Assembly: GCA_016801885.1 (NCBI GenBank)
Contig: CM028886.1
Coordinates: 13,206,366 to 13,270,365, forward strand
Length of the DNA stretch: 64,000 nt
Source: Toxotes chatareus
Lineage: Eukaryota > Chordata > Actinopteri > Toxotidae
Direction of reading: 5' to 3'
The position numbers and the translations under genes are program-made. Shown here piece by piece: positions 1 to 23,649 of this stretch. The notes below the pieces were generated by a model, which did no database searches, was not told the DNA's origin, and worked only from the letters and a program-made list of their open reading frames with translations. Position 1 is the stretch's first letter. Every line of letters begins with the position of its first letter.

Positions 1-96
1 CTTAGCCAGTTTTATGCCTTTTGGTTGAGCATATAAATAGCTAACATTTGCAGATTATGCATGCCTTTCACCACTTTCTTTTGTACTTTTACTTAG

Positions 97-9415
<9,319 letters not shown>

Positions 9416-9651
9416 AACAAGTGTTAAGTATAGGCTTGTCCACTAAATGGCTCAAATGGGACTCTTCTAAGATGTACCCTGTGATTTTCTAACACATGCA
9501 CTACCCTAAAATGATTTGATTTTGAAGATCTGGGTAAATGAAATGCAGTTTTCATCTGCCGAACATATTGCTTCTCCCAAGTGTCACTGTGTTAAACTCA
9601 GGAGCAGGAATAATTCCTGTTTTATCAAACTCTATTTAAAGGGCAGTTTCC

Positions 9652-9679
9652 CATTTCTTTCTTTCTTTCTTTCTTTCTA
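9652..9679. repeat. (TTTC)n microsatellite in pde11a-like 3' UTR
   Basis: About six TTTC units, some 240 bp after the stop codon. Confidence 0.85.
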
Positions 9680-10111
9680 TCTAAAAGCTTTTCTTTGCTG
9701 AGATGTATAAGAATGAGAGAGAACTGTTGAAACCAAAGAGGGGCCACTTATTACTGTACTGTTTTGTAATGGGAACTGCCTCAAAAACACAAGCCCATTG
9801 GAATGCCTTTACAAAACAAAAAGGAATCACTGTGATTTCTCTCTGTCACATAGATTGTCATCATGAATGTAGACCGGAGCCTTGATCTCGTTACTGAATG
9901 TTTCTTTCTGATAGGCTGTCTTACCTCAGTTGCAAATCTTTGGCTGCATGGCATTGTTTTCAGCGTTTGTAGGTTAACTGAGCCTTTGGCCGTCGACTTG
10001 TTTTGTGATTTGCATGTTTGTATCATGTGTAGTAACCTCCTTGAAATTCCTTGAAAAACGACATGGAGGAATGCACATAGTTTTGTCTTATGGTCCTGAA
10101 AGTAACTTACT

Positions 10112-10200
10112 GTAAAGGAATAGTTGAACTTTTTTGGAATATTTATAGTTTTTAATTATAGCAATTCTTTATTTTTCACCTGAGTGAGACAAATACATAA
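10112..10200 (+). repeat. Possible decayed dispersed-repeat fragment in pde11a-like 3' UTR
   Basis: The start (TAAAGGAATAGTTGAAC then a TTTTGGAATAT-like stretch) resembles the start of the dispersed repeat at 19191, but only about 35 bp are alignable by eye. It would mean part of the 3' UTR is repeat-derived. Weak call. Confidence 0.3.
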
Positions 10201-10764
10201 CAGTATGTCTGTCCATAAAAAAAAAAAAAGAAATTTGTATCAGATTTCTGATCTACTTTCTCTTTACATGTTTCCATGACTCCATAAATATGCATTAGCT
10301 GAGCAAAAATTGGCTAATTTCACTGTTCAGTATAATTGTTATTTGAGATATATCATCACTGTGTTTTGTAGTCCAGACTGAACAGCATGCTGATTATGTT
10401 GAAACTGCATGTATCATGTTTGATGTTGACAATGGACAGTATCTCGATGCCTTTGACTGCCCTATGAGATTTGCTTTGCATGAAGTTACTATAGGGGAAA
10501 TACTAGGTGTTGTTTCGTAAGAACATTGTTTCTGCACTGTTGTTGTTGAGAACAGATAAAGATTTCTATTTTCGATCACAGACTGTACCAAAATTATACA
10601 TTCATTATTTTTCATACACCGGACTCTATATTTATGCAAGACGTAGAATTGGCATTTTCTCCTGCTATTTATACACTGTCCTCTAAAAATACATTCTTAG
10701 ACAAGACAAGCAAGTGTTGCATTTCAGATAAATGGGAGTGAAATGAACTCCGGCTGGTTTTGTG

Positions 10765-10770
10765 AATAAA
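10765..10770 (+). terminator. Poly(A) signal of pde11a-like gene
   Basis: AATAAA in an AT-rich stretch 1.35 kb after the stop codon, followed by a TG-rich stretch (TGTGGTTTTG) as expected downstream of a cleavage site. It implies a 3' UTR from 9416 to about 10790. Other weaker A-rich hexamers exist upstream, so alternative ends are possible. Confidence 0.5.
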
Positions 10771-10876
10771 ATGCTGTGGCATGGAAACTGATTGCTTGGA
10801 TTATTTTGTGGTTTTGCATTAATGTGTAACCAAAGTCATGTAACATTGCTGTGCTATTGTTCACAGTAACTGTGAT

Positions 10877-10915
10877 CATGGCTATTGTTCACAGTAACTG
10901 TGAACAATAGCCATG
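10877..10915. repeat. Perfect 19-bp inverted repeat with 1-nt spacer
   Basis: CATGGCTATTGTTCACAGT (10877-10895) is followed by one A and its exact reverse complement (10897-10915). The left half also has a partial direct copy just before it (about 10852-10876). It lies just downstream of the pde11a-like poly(A) signal. Confidence 0.9.
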
Positions 10916-13900
10916 GAACACATAGTAGATTACAGTAAAATCTACTAACAAAACTGTGATACTCATACCGATGCACAAGGGAGGCAAATACAATAGACCG
11001 TGACTTTAATCCACAATGGTGTTTATACACTGTAACTGTTACAAAATGACCGACCAAATTAATAAAATGCACGAATGAATATGATAATTAAGTACACAGA
11101 GAAAGCTGCAGAATAATGGAACTGCACTGTAAAGGACACAACCAAAGTTCACAGGAGGATTTCCTGGTACTTTACATACCAACAACTTTGTTCATAATGT
11201 CAGATCCTTATTTCGTCATGTGTGACCATGGCTGTTTGTAGTTTACTAATTATCACACACTGAAGTTGACATGTCAGTGTGAAAGTTTCTATTTCTAGCT
11301 TTTTGTGAGTGAAACAGGTGAAGTATTTGCACTTCTGATGCTCCACAGTCCAGTGACTGCACCATCTGCTTGGAGAAGCTGAAGAACAGAGTGCAGAGCA
11401 AAAAAAAAAATCTTTTCATCCTTTCTATTAGACAATAACCATTAAATTGTTAACTAGCACTTTTCAAAGCATCTCCTCATGTCGCTCAAAGACCAAAGCT
11501 CATCTGTGAATAAAAGATTACCAGTGAGAAGAACGCTTGTGCCCTGAAAAGTGATGCTAAAGGTTAAATCATCCACAAAGCTGAGAGTTCTACAAAACAC
11601 AGCCACAGCCTCACAGAGAGCATATTGTGGAGAGAACTTTTACATATTCATACAGTCTCTTTTAAATCCTGTTATTCATCTGTGGAGAGCGTTTGATGTT
11701 GATTTTAATAAGGCAGCGAGGTGAGGCAACAGCAGCAGCAGCAGCAGGAGTGTGTAAAACTCAGTGCAGCTCGGCGCACATGCAGCCGCCAGCTGCCAAG
11801 CCATAGCCAGAGCCGGGCCTTAATCTATAATTTAACATGGATTGAGTTTATTCTCCTCAGGGTCGATGATCAGGGGAGAGCCGGATGGAGAGAGGTGGGA
11901 GAGCCTTCCAACCTCATTTCTGATACAGGGCCTAGCTCTGCCATAGTCTTTGATCTCTCTTCTTCCCTCTCTTTCTCTTCTCCACTGCTTTCACTGCTTT
12001 TTTCCCCTTGTTTTATCTCCTTCACACACAGACACAATGTCTTTTACTCCCATTCAGTCTGACATACTGTACTATATGTACACGCTGACAAGCAGATGCA
12101 GAGCACTAAAAGACTGGGTAAGAAAAAAAACACCCTGGAGAGACTTGTGTAATGTTTAATAACCTCTAAGATATTCATACACCTAGTTTGTATCCTGAGT
12201 CACTACACATCAGACAGAGGCTGAGAATAGAACGCAAACAACCTGCGATAACCTCAGAGAATGAGTTACAGTGAAGGTATCAAACACTGCATGTGTAAAC
12301 ATAATCACAGTAATGAAATCACTCCTTCCTGCTGCTTTGTAAATCTAGAGGAAATGTCCTATATCCATTTTTAGAAACTAGATGGTAGCAAGCAAAGCCA
12401 TACAAATGTAATAGTGTGAAGTAGACTATAAATATTAATACACACTCTCAATACTAATGGCAATGTACCAGGAATAGCTTTGTTTGCCTCATGATTATTT
12501 ATTTTATTATATGCATGTATTTTTTATGATACGATTCTGAGATTCTATCATGAGCTTTAAAAAAAAAAAAAAAAGATGCACTGGCATGACACTGCTTGTA
12601 TTAATCATGCAAGCAAACTTGAAAGCAGGAGTAGCTACTATTAGTAAAATTTAGTTAGTACTGACCTTGGAAACAGCGGCTGACAAAACAGTCTGATCTA
12701 AAGGCCCATTTTATAGCTGTTCTTATGGAGTTTGGACAGTTGTTATCAAACCGTACAAGTTTCTTTTTTTTTCTGAACACTTTAAGGGCTTGGACTTGTC
12801 CATGTTGGCATATTAAGTGTAGTTTCATAGTTCACTTTTGATCTTGGAAACAATAGTGAAATGAAAAAAAAAACAATCCAACTCTCATTTAGTGGTTGTT
12901 CTGAAGCTTCTCATCTTACATTTGATTTGAGCCTCACCACACTAGCAAAATTGTTCTTGCTGTAAGTAAATTACTTGTGTGGTAAGATGTCTGAAAAATA
13001 TCTGCACAGTATGCAAACTAATTCTGTCTGTGCTATGTTTTTCTCAAGCAAGATGTATGTGTATACATGGAGGAACAGATGATTTCCCATTGGCCTAATG
13101 AGGATCCACCATAGATCAAATCGTCAGTTTTTGTGCAATAAAACAGGTATATTAAGAGACTAAGGTGTGCAGGATGTACTGTTTGAAACAAGTCAGAACC
13201 AGCAGGGGGTTTTAATCATAGCTCCAGTGACAGAGGAATTAACCACTGTACCATCACTGGGACCCAGATGGTGTTTTGCAGAGCTCAGACTTAACAAAAA
13301 ATGGGGAAAATAAGTGAAGGACACAGTGTCACTATGAAGAATGGAGAGTTGTAACCTCATGATTTACTGTGGACACAAATAGAGCTGTTCTTCATCTCTG
13401 CGTGCAGTGAGAAAGTCAGAACCATCCTAAAAACAAGCCTTTGAACATTTAAAGCTCATCATTATTTCACTCTTTCTCTGACTTTGTGTCACTAGATAAG
13501 TTGTCCGGACCAGATGCTCATGGCTGATTATCCTGACAGATAAATTAAGACGTACTGAACTGTTTAACCTCTGAACTCATGACCATAGTCAACAGCACCT
13601 GTGATGATGAGGGTTAAAGGACAAGATGAAACGCTTTGAACGAAAGAACATGCGGTATCTGTCCCCCTCTGTCCACTGTGTGGGGGGGGACTTGACAGAT
13701 ATTCACTTGTGCCAAATAGGCTTATGCTGATATCCCCAACAGCCAAGGGCTGTTTTTAAAATCAAGCATTCACGCAGCCTTTGAGCGCAATGGAGAAACA
13801 TGTCTTATTTGAAGGTGCTCTCTCTCTGCAGTCACATGACGAAGCCACAGACTCACAGTGGAGATCGGTGCGTGTTTTCTCTCTGCCATGTACTGCACTG

Positions 13901-14360
13901 CCTTGTCTGGCTGTCTGTCATAATCAAAGCATCCTCAGTCTTATGACATGGAGATGAATAATTGATTCATGCAGGCGGCTCACTGGTTATGTAATGGTAT
14001 ACCCACTGAAGCATCAGACAGGGTCCTAGTCTGACACTGTACTGCCAGTAAAGACAGAAATGTTACAGCAGTTTTTGGATATTTGTTGTGCATGTGTATT
14101 TAAATGAGCAGAATTCCCCACCTAAATTGCAATCATAACACTGACTTAAAGGGATGTTAAAGACAGACCACCACAGCTTTTCTTTTGTTAGTGCAGCAAC
14201 ATCAGATATAACATCATGGTATATTTCTTCAGAACACATAATGGAAGAGCTTTAAGCAAACAACTGCCCAGCAACGGCACAACATCTCTCAGAAAAGAAT
14301 TTGCTGATTGGAACTAGTGCTTTTCAAATTAACATTCCAAGAGCATTACTACTAGAATAC

Positions 14361-14676
14361 TGAAATGATCATTGATCAATCAAATAGCACAATTAATCTG
14401 CAATGATCTATTCATTTTTCCAAACAAAAATACCACACACACTCTCATATTTATCTCCTCATTTGCCATCATTTGCTGATTTTCTCTTCTTTTAAAACAC
14501 TGTGAACTGAATATCTTTGGATTTCAACTGCTGGGACATTTGAAGACATCACCTCGGGCTCTGAAACATGTTTCATCATTTTCTGCCGTTTAATGGATCA
14601 GACAATTAATCAAAGCAGAAGAAATAATTGTCTGAATAATTTACAGTGAAGACGATTACTGTTAACTGTTGCTGCC
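14361..14676. mobile_element. Dispersed MITE, copy 1
   Basis: Recognised as a frequent percomorph repeat: internal words GTGAACTGAATATCTTTGGA, GGACATTTGAAGACATCACC and TCATTTTCTG occur in the usual order, flanked by AT-rich ends rich in ATTAATC/GATCAAT. Same family and orientation as the copies at 41990, 43991 and 46161. The ends are decayed. Confidence 0.65.
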
Positions 14677-15195
14677 ATATAAAAAAAAAATCCTTATCAC
14701 TTTTTAGGAGCTTCAATGAGTAAAGCCATCTGACTCTAGGAAATGGTAATGTGAAGAATTAACTAAGAAAATTAACTAAGTAAGATTATTAATAGGAAAT
14801 TTCATGTCTGCTGACAAAGATCACTATCTGTACACAAAAAGACTTTGAACCTTAACCTATTTGATGGTTCAGTATTGTCAGGAGTGACACATAACAACTT
14901 GAAAGTATAAAAATACAGTATTTCTGAATAGATTTTTCAACAATGCTTCTCCTTGGCATTTTATATAGTTTTGCCTCCCTCAAGTGGTGAATAAGAGCAC
15001 TGACATTACTGAGGAGCAAGTGAAGAGTATTTTCAGTCAAAGCACACGAGGGAATCAAAGAGAAATGGGAACTGACAATGATAAAGTCTTTCATGTAAAC
15101 AGCAAAAATTCAAAAAGCTGCGTGAGCCCTACAGCACAACTGAACTGCAAAGCTGACAACGACTGAATTAGATGACAAAGTGACTTTTCAGGGAA

Positions 15196-15316
15196 AAGAG
15201 AGAGAGAGAGAGAGAGAGAGACGGGGAGGAAAAAGAGAGAGGGAGGAGCATGTGGTCTTGACCAATGCCATGGATTTGACCAGGGATTTCCAAAAAAAAA
15301 AAAAAAAAAAAAAAAA
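15196..15316. repeat. (GA)n tract followed by 25-nt A-run
   Basis: GA units at about 15196-15222, a GA-rich flank to 15245, then a run of 25 A at 15292-15316. The open frames on both strands here are composition artefacts. The A-run could be the tail of a retroposed sequence, but no source is recognisable. Confidence 0.85.
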
Positions 15317-16628
15317 GAACATCGAGGGGAGGTACCCAGAGTATCCCCCGGTCCTGCTGACAGCTGGGACCGCCCCTCCCTGATGACAGGCCAGAGCTGG
15401 ATTCCTTCATTGAAAAGCCCTTTGATTGTTGGCAGGAACTCCTCTGGTTCGGCTGAATGGCTGTCAGCTCTGTCAGGGTGATGGACGGGCTGGTGTTTCA
15501 CCCCTGATAGAAACAAGCCCCTCCAGCCAGCCTCTAACTCTCAGAGAGCAGGACCTCTGCCAGTCAACTTCTAACCTCTCCTCAAACAGATGGAAACAAC
15601 CACAGCTGAGTTGGAGGAGTGCAAAAGTGATGCAAAGTCAGCCAATAATTACTAGTTACAGAAGCAAAAAAGAAAAAAATGGATCCCGCTCAGTTGAGAA
15701 TTATATCAATGGCGTTTTCCTGAACTTTCTAATTTAGGTTTAAACTTTTGTAAAGCTTTTAAACTTTAGCATTAAACTTTTGTATGTGTGTTTCTAGATC
15801 AGTGTCATAAAATCAAATCAAGCTACAGGGATAGAGTTCTTTGGATTTCATTTGCAAACACTCGAAGTTACTTCTGTCGACTTTCATACAGGCGATCCCT
15901 CCATTATTCATCATGGCTTAAAAATATTTATATGCTTGATTTTTTTGAGTGTTTGAAGATTTTCCTGAAAGGGTAAAACAGTTTCTGTCTGACTCTGGCG
16001 TCACTCGTCTCTCAGAGCCCTTTTGCTACTGCAGTGTTTAGCTTGAACCGCAGCCCCTTAATGCACCATTATCAATATGTGTTCCATGACCAGACACGTA
16101 AGTGCCAGAGCAGAGCAGAGCTCAGGTTCTCCCAGCACTCACTCATCACTGTTTGCCTGGGAAAAGAAATTGTAAACACTGCAAAAACATGTACACCAGG
16201 TTCAAATCCCTGCTCAGTCAGACAGCAGTATTTCTCTTCTTTCTCTCTTCGTCCCGCTGCAACTCACATACACACACTCTGAATACATCAACTCAAGCTG
16301 TAATTGTTTACACTGACTCCAACTCAGCCCTGAGTTCCACACCATGAATCACTGCTCACCACCACTGGAGCAGGCCTTCACAATGGGGTGGTCCTTTACA
16401 GGACAGAGGCAGCTCGGGGTTTGTGTGGGCATGCAGCCAGCTCTGACCTTCCAGCTTGTGAACTAACACATGAAATCTCCGTCCACATGAGCCTCAGTCA
16501 CCTGTCATATTCACTCCCCTCAGAGCAAATTGTTACTCTTAGATGTTCTGGCTTTTGAAAATGTGCTACTGTGGTTCCACATTGTGTGTAATTAAAGGAT
16601 TTGTGTTTACATGTGCGTTGCTGGTTGG

Positions 16629-17112
16629 GCCACCACTTTGGTCTAGACTCGAATATGTCTCAGCAGCCTTTGGGTGGACGCCACTGAGACTTTTCCTCCA
16701 GCTGCACCATGAGGTTGACATTTGTGGTATTAGATTATATTTTTATATTATATTATTATTATTATTATTATATTTTAGCCCTCATTTGACAATTAAAGCT
16801 GCAGAGGCAGACAAGAAACTTAATTACAAAGGCTGTCATGAAAATTTGTACAATCCTTTAAAGTTATTTATGAATTCTAATAATTTGGTGGCCTCCTGAC
16901 TTTTTCAATACTTGGTTTATGACCAAATAATTGCAAAACTGATGACACTCCCATCAGCCTCAGCTATGCTTTGTGTTTATTGCCATCATGGTAAACACTA
17001 TACCTATTTTTATATTATCATTGCATTACCATTCTAACATTAGCATTTAGCTCTAAGCACCACTGTGTCTAAGTACTCTGAGCCACTAGCATGGCTGTGG
17101 ACTCTTATTACA
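16629..17112. repeat. Dispersed teleost repeat, interrupted copy
   Basis: Words that I know from an abundant percomorph repeat appear in order: CCACCACTTTGGTC, CACCATGAGGTTGACATTTG, ACTTGGTTTATGACCAAATA, CATCAGCCTCAGCTATGCTT, TTAGCATTTAGCTCTAAGCA, CTAGCATGGCTGTGGACTCT. An unrelated AT-rich piece (about 16735-16895, including an ATT microsatellite) splits the copy. No coding capacity. Confidence 0.75.
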
Positions 17113-19190
17113 TACATTCAAGTCCTGCCACACTAACAGTGTGCACACATGTTTGAGCTTATGTATTCACAAAGGATTTCTAGAGAAGTTATTTTACCAG
17201 TTCTGAAAAAGAACATACCTCTGACTAATTTGCAGATAAAAGAAAGCATATTTTTCCCTGTAGATCGTCTTCACAGCGGACAGTGTGGTTTGTCATAGGA
17301 AGAGAAGCACAGGTCTAATTGATGACATTAAAAACAACTGAATTACGTTTCGGTGAGCTGCTGTGGTTAGCTAAGCTGTCATTAACAAAATTTGTCTCAC
17401 CTGTTCTTTCCCCACAATGACAAGTGAAAATGGCTGCTGTGGAAAAGGTCTATTGATTCTGAGTTCTCTAACCTGGCTTCTCTGTTTTCAGAAATCAACT
17501 CTTACATGAGTTTCAAAGCTGAAAATTCGGTGGAATGAACCTCAAACCAATGGTTTCTCCTCAGGTTTTCCATGTGATGTAATGAATACAGAAATTCTAA
17601 TTTGTTGTAAAGCTTGCTGTAAGCTTGCACCATTCAAGCCTCAAATTTGACAACACAGACTGATTTTTCTGTGGTATGAGGATTATCTGATGTCAGAATT
17701 TCACAGTCTTAAAGAATTCGGGTTCAGCCCAGGCTTGTCCAAAAATATGTGTTTTTGCTCTCTTTTTGCTGGCAGCTGTGCCAGCTTATTCATCGCTCTG
17801 AGTCCAGGTGACCATGACGCACACTGTCAGGGTACAAGCGTAACACTAGCCTTCATCCTTCAGCTCTTTGTAAAATATACACATTATCGCCTGTTTATTT
17901 TGCCTTCTTGGTTCTTCATGCAAGTGATTTATGTTTCGTGTCTGTCAGGAGCATATCTGGTGAACTGTGTGGGAGACTGTGCAATGCCAGCTATTTTTTA
18001 AGAAAGAAAAAAAGATTCCGAGTATTTGTATACAAAATCATTCCATCATAAGCTGACAAAGTAACAGTATTCAAGAATTTAGACATTTTATCCAAAGGAC
18101 ATCTCCTCATTATGAGCAGAGCATGATTGTACCTTCACCTGTTCCTCAGTGAATTCATCTAGAATCGTCCTTGGATAATAGTGAGCATCTCCAAATCCTG
18201 TTTTTATTTTAAAAAGTACCATGGTTATTGGTATCTTTCTTATTTGTGGGTTTAAAAAAATAGCAGGAGTCTGTGAGGGAGGGTAAAGAATGCACCGTAT
18301 GTGTGGTCAAAAATGTAAAATCTATTCTAAAGATATTTTTGAAATACTGCTAACATGCAGCCACACATTTGATCAGTAAAACACAAGTCAGAGAAATCTT
18401 TTTCCTCACTTGCACATAACGTCAAGCTCTTTCACATCATGAGCATTGACTCAGCTCCCCTTCAGAGACAGGGGGGAAGGTGGGAGGGAATCTGGAGGTC
18501 TGAGAAACTCAAGACCTCATGGCAACATACCACTCAGCCATCACAAGCACTTAAGGTCTTTTAAAAACGCTGCAGCGATGTTTACTATTGGCTCTGTGCG
18601 GACAAAAGCTGGAGCCCTGGTGTCTCAGCACTAACAAGGCCCTTCTGAAAGCAGGAGGGGAAATATAAGCCGGCCTGTGCTTGCCACTTCATTTCCTGGC
18701 TGGTAAGAGCTTGTTTCCTGTGCATCAGCCTGAACATGGCATTTCACCGAAGGGACTTTGCCACTTGTTCCCCTCCATGAGTCCCAGTCCCCCAGTCCAC
18801 CTCCTCCATTTTTTGACTCTCAGCTGCAAACAATTTATTTTCAAGACACGGTGACTAACAGTTTCCAGATTAGCCCCTGATAGGATTCAAATTGGAAACG
18901 ACATTTTGGAGGATGGACAATGTAAATCAGCTTCATGTTTTGTCAGGTCCAGGCAGTGCTTCAAACCAAAGGAGCGGTTGTGGTTTTTCAGCGCTCTATA
19001 CCGATGTGTGGAAAACAACAAATTTTCACACCCAGCAACTATTTCATGGCAAGTATAAAGCTGTCTGCTTGAGGAAGAGCTGTCTTGCCTACAAACAGTG
19101 GTGGCTTTGATTTAAATGATCTCAGGCTTGTGTGCTGCAAATGTGGGACAAATTTTACATTTTGTTTTTTTCCCCTGTAAATTCAAAAGG

Positions 19191-19325
19191 ATTAAAGGAA
19201 CAGTTTGACATTTTGGGAACTATACTCATGCCCTTTCTTGCCAAGAGTTAAATGAGAAGATAGATAATCAATCTCATTTCTGTGCACTAAATGTGCAGCC
19301 ACAGCCAACAGCCACTTAAGGTTGG
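19191..19325. repeat. Dispersed teleost repeat fragment
   Basis: Starts ATTAAAGGAACAGTTTGACA and continues with TTTTGGGAACTATACTCATG, CTTTCTTGCCAAGAGTTAAA and TGAGAAGATAGATAATCAAT, the order seen in a common fish interspersed repeat. Only the first part of the usual unit is recognisable. Confidence 0.65.
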
Positions 19326-22300
19326 GGAATGGTTGAAAATAACTAACTTGTATGATGGAAGGCAAAAATGTTAAAAAGTATGGAAATGGAAAAAGCTATT
19401 ATTATATTTACTGAACAGATATCAGTCTTCTCATCCAACTCTAACTGAAAAAAAGCAAACAACCATTAAAATTTAAAAACAAGTTAAACTATTAATCTCG
19501 GTTTTACTTTCTGAGTAAGTATGAATGCGTTCCCTGTCAAATGAACCTGAAAATCAAAGCTCATACTGCGCATATAATTGTTACTCATAATATATATCAT
19601 CAGAAGTGCTGGAGTTCAGATGTAGCCATGTGGCCACGTATCACTTTCAAGCCAAAAACAACAAACAAAGACACTGACTATTGTATTTTTCCAGCTTTGG
19701 ATCTTATTTCTTATTTTTCTTATTTTCAACTGTACCCCATCAAAAACAAATTCTCAAACCTGAAGTCATCGTCTTAAGCCAAAACTAGACTTTTCGCTGC
19801 TTGAAATCAGTTGTTGTGACCTGTCTCCATCAATTATCCAGATTTCACCACAGTGTGTTCTGAGCCTTTGTTCAGAGTTTGCAGGGTAATTACTGGCAGG
19901 ACCTGCTTAAAGCTGTTATTTTCCAGATGGTAGGCAGGCAAGACTGAAGAGCTGGTTAGTCCCAGCATGTGCTCACTCTGGAGCCCATACAGTGAGCACT
20001 TAGCCTTCAGATGGCATGGAGCTGCTATAGGCCTGGCTGAGCTGAAATGGGTCATGGTCAAAGTACTTTTGGCTGAAGAAGAAAAGCTTCAGATTCCCAG
20101 GACCCAGAAAGCAAATGCTCTTTATTCGAGGGAAAAGCCTTGCATCCAGACCCGTGCACATCAGGCACGGGCTTTGATTGTAGATGGGCCGGTTCCCTGC
20201 AGCCAGAGCGGGGAAATATGGGGCTTTAGGGGTTGAATCCTGATTGGATGTGGAGCAAATTTAAAGTTAAAAGCTTACAGCTGTGAGAGAGAGAGAAAGA
20301 GCAAAAGGTCAACAGACTGTATTCGGTGGTTTGCAGAGCTGGCCTCAATGAGAGTAGACAGTCAGCAGCTGCACAGTGACAAGGAGATTTACCAAGGCAA
20401 AGGTCTTCTCTCCGCTCAAGGTTGTTCAGCTGTCTGCTCGCTGAAAAGTGCACTAAGAGTGTAGCCATTGTTTATAGCCCTCATATTTATGTGATAAATA
20501 CATGGAAGAGATATTACATATTGTCAGTCTGCATCCAGATCTAGACATGAGAGTGGTATCAATCTTCTCATCGAGTTCTGGATAAGAAAGCAAAGTCTGG
20601 AACTTATCCTTTGAGGCAGCTCCGTTGATGACTCCGTATGGTAACTATGAAGATTCAAATGAAGCTTTGACTTCACCCCTCCCATCAAGTTGAGCCAAGT
20701 CAAGGGAGAGTTCCTTGTTTGGGTTCATTGGCTGGTGATGGGCAGCTGTGAAAGGGAACACTTAACATCAGGAGAGATTGAGATGGAAGGGGATGTGTGA
20801 CAAAGGCAGGCCACAAGAAAGCAAACAATCTCCTTGTAGACAGCAGCAGTCATTGCTTTGTGAGTAACCAGTGGAGAGCAATCCATCAAAAGTCAGTTAA
20901 TGTGAGTGTTTGTCTCAAATTACATCAAAAAAAATAAATCATTATTATTTTCCCCTAGTTAAAAAATGCTTTTGGATTAAAGCAACTTTTATGAAAAACA
21001 GCCTACCCGAAATTTGATCATAAGTAGGGAATCTTGGGCCTTGGGGGTCATGTTAACTGAATGTTAGCATACCGAAAGTTATCAATACAGGAGTTATACA
21101 ATATTTGCTGAACAGTATTAATTTCATGACATTCAAAGCAGTGAATAATTACTTTGTGTTTGTAAAAACTCCAGACAAAAGCTGACTGACACGTTCTCCT
21201 GTGTCGTTCTAAAAGGACTCATTTAGCTTTACTCGGTTTTTACTCTGCCCCGAGTCAACTTGCTCCATCAGCCACAAAACTAAGAAGAACAAAACACTGA
21301 GAAAAGAAAGAAAAGTCAGAAGAATGGCACATGGAGAGACTGGGAGAAAAGAAGATGCAGAGGTCTTTTTAGGTTCAAAGGCAATCTTTCTCCCTTCCAC
21401 TTATCCATTCACTTTGTTGGGCCCTGAGGGAATTGGAGTTGCTTGTCATTGGTTACCATTCACCTGCCAATCAGACCGTTACAGGATACTATGGTCTCCA
21501 TGTTGTGGAGCGGAAACCCCCATCCAAGAGGGACATGAGATGAAGTCAGCACCCTGTTTATGCTGGTAACAAAACTGCCTCCACTGTCTGGCTAGTAGTA
21601 AAATTTCTTCTTCTTAGATCCAGCTGATCCTGACGCTTCACTTTCTGGTACTGGGGGAACTAATTTCTTTTTTCATGTTTATCTTGGTTGTGCAGATTAA
21701 TTCTACATATACATATAGTCATCAGGCCACTGCTGTAAGATATAATATGGCAAATGACTGATCTCCGTTTTTCGAAAAATGGCAAAAACAATATAAGGAA
21801 AAGCTGAATCCTTTGGTGGTATGTAACTCAAACTCAATTACCCAAGAACTGTTTTCATATAGAACTAAGGTGGAACAATTTTGAGGTGCTTTTCTTGACT
21901 ATTTCCATTTTATGCTACTTATAGAGAGAGATTGAGACAGAGAGAGAGCTTAAACCAACAAACACAATATGAAGTGGTTAAAATCATCTCCAACTACAAC
22001 AGTAAAAGATAACTTACACATTGAGGCATCAGTAATAATAATAATAATAATACAACAGTTTTAAATAGTATAGAACATTCACAGGATCATTTTTGTGCAT
22101 TACGAGTACATTTATTTAAGACAATTGATTAATCAATCTAATCTGTGCTTTTATGTTAGTAAAATTGTTAGTAATGCAGTACTATATAGTACTTTGGTGA
22201 TGCCAGCTTATTGTCACAGGCTTGATCAGTGTGTTTAGTTATCATGGAGGTGGATCTGTTGGCATGTGAGCTCAGTAGCAGTTCATATTTCATACAGAGC

Positions 22301-23649
22301 ACCTTTAGGACTTCTTGTTAGTGTTGGGTAAAAGGTTAATCATACACATTCATTCTTTACATTGGAAAATCTTCTAATGACGTATAGTGAAATGAATACT
22401 CTGAGGATACTTTCCTACTGTATTCATTCCCTGTAACTCTATAGACAACGAAGCATATAACTACTCCCCTCCAGCCCCCCTATGTCAGAACAAGGTATAG
22501 AATAACACAGAAAAAAGTATGTGGGGGTACTATAAGTGTTCTGAAACAAGAGACAGATTTCCGCAAGCAAATCCAGGTGGTCTGCTGTCCCATGTCCCCT
22601 GTTACTCATGAAAAGTCATTTTTCTGTCTGCCACTGCGGCATGCACACAGCGGACATAAACTGTGCCGGAGCCTGTCACACCAGAGCCAGATTGATTCAG
22701 TATGTGACTCTGAATATGATCTGAAGACAGCCTGTGGAGCTGATGAAGGTGCTGAGGGCTCCTGCGGTGGTGACAGAGTTGGTGACAGTAAAGCATTTTA
22801 GCTCTCATACAGCTGCCCTTACTCCTTGTGTGCTGTCATGTGTATGTCTGCATTAAATGTGGGAACGATCTCAAAGAAAGCACTTTGTAAATATGCAGTC
22901 AATCAATCAATCAATTGGTCCGTAATTAGCTCACGTAAATCACTTTCCCACCAGGCCAGCCATCAATATTACTGTTTCACTGAACACTGCTCCCTATACA
23001 ACCAGATTAACGCTCTGTAAGAATAACAGGACCGACGTCAATGTCCTTGCCCCGGCTGTAACCCGAGAGCTGCGGGGTGGTGCTGAGGGAACGCCAGAGG
23101 CCCTCCGTGTGAAAAGGGTCCAGTCAGGCTTGGCCTGAGCCACACAGACCACTACTCACTCCATCCACAGCCCCTCACAGCAGGATTCAGCCATCTGGAC
23201 TCATTTCTGCTCTGACAGGGTGGCTCTCAAGGCCCATCTGTATGAGGGCTATGCACACAGTGGGCCCCTGGAATGTGCCTGTCTGGGAAGGAACTGAGCA
23301 GATTTAAGGGATGACAGCACAACGCAATATATCTTTTCACCCTGCACTCTGGAGCATGTCATTTCATCAACATCTGTATTTCATTTTTAGTGCCCTGGTC
23401 AATCTTGGGTTCAGTCAGTTTGGTTTTAGGAACAAAAAGATGCTTCAAATCATTTCATTATTGCCTGTTGTTGAGTCATTAAGACAACAAACACATGAAA
23501 GACATGTCAAATATTTCTCTAATTCCCTTCAACTCCATCTCCTAAAATCAAGGTTGTCATAAAAATGTTTCCATTGTTCTTTAATAGTTTTCAGAACGCA
23601 ATTTAAAGTTTCTTGTGGAGTTGTTTGTGTTTGTAGAAATGGTTAGTTT

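Noticed and set aside
11721..12159. 113- and 69-codon open frames in the intergenic region
   Set aside because: Begin in a CAG tract and continue in a TCT-rich stretch; no splice context or known domain.
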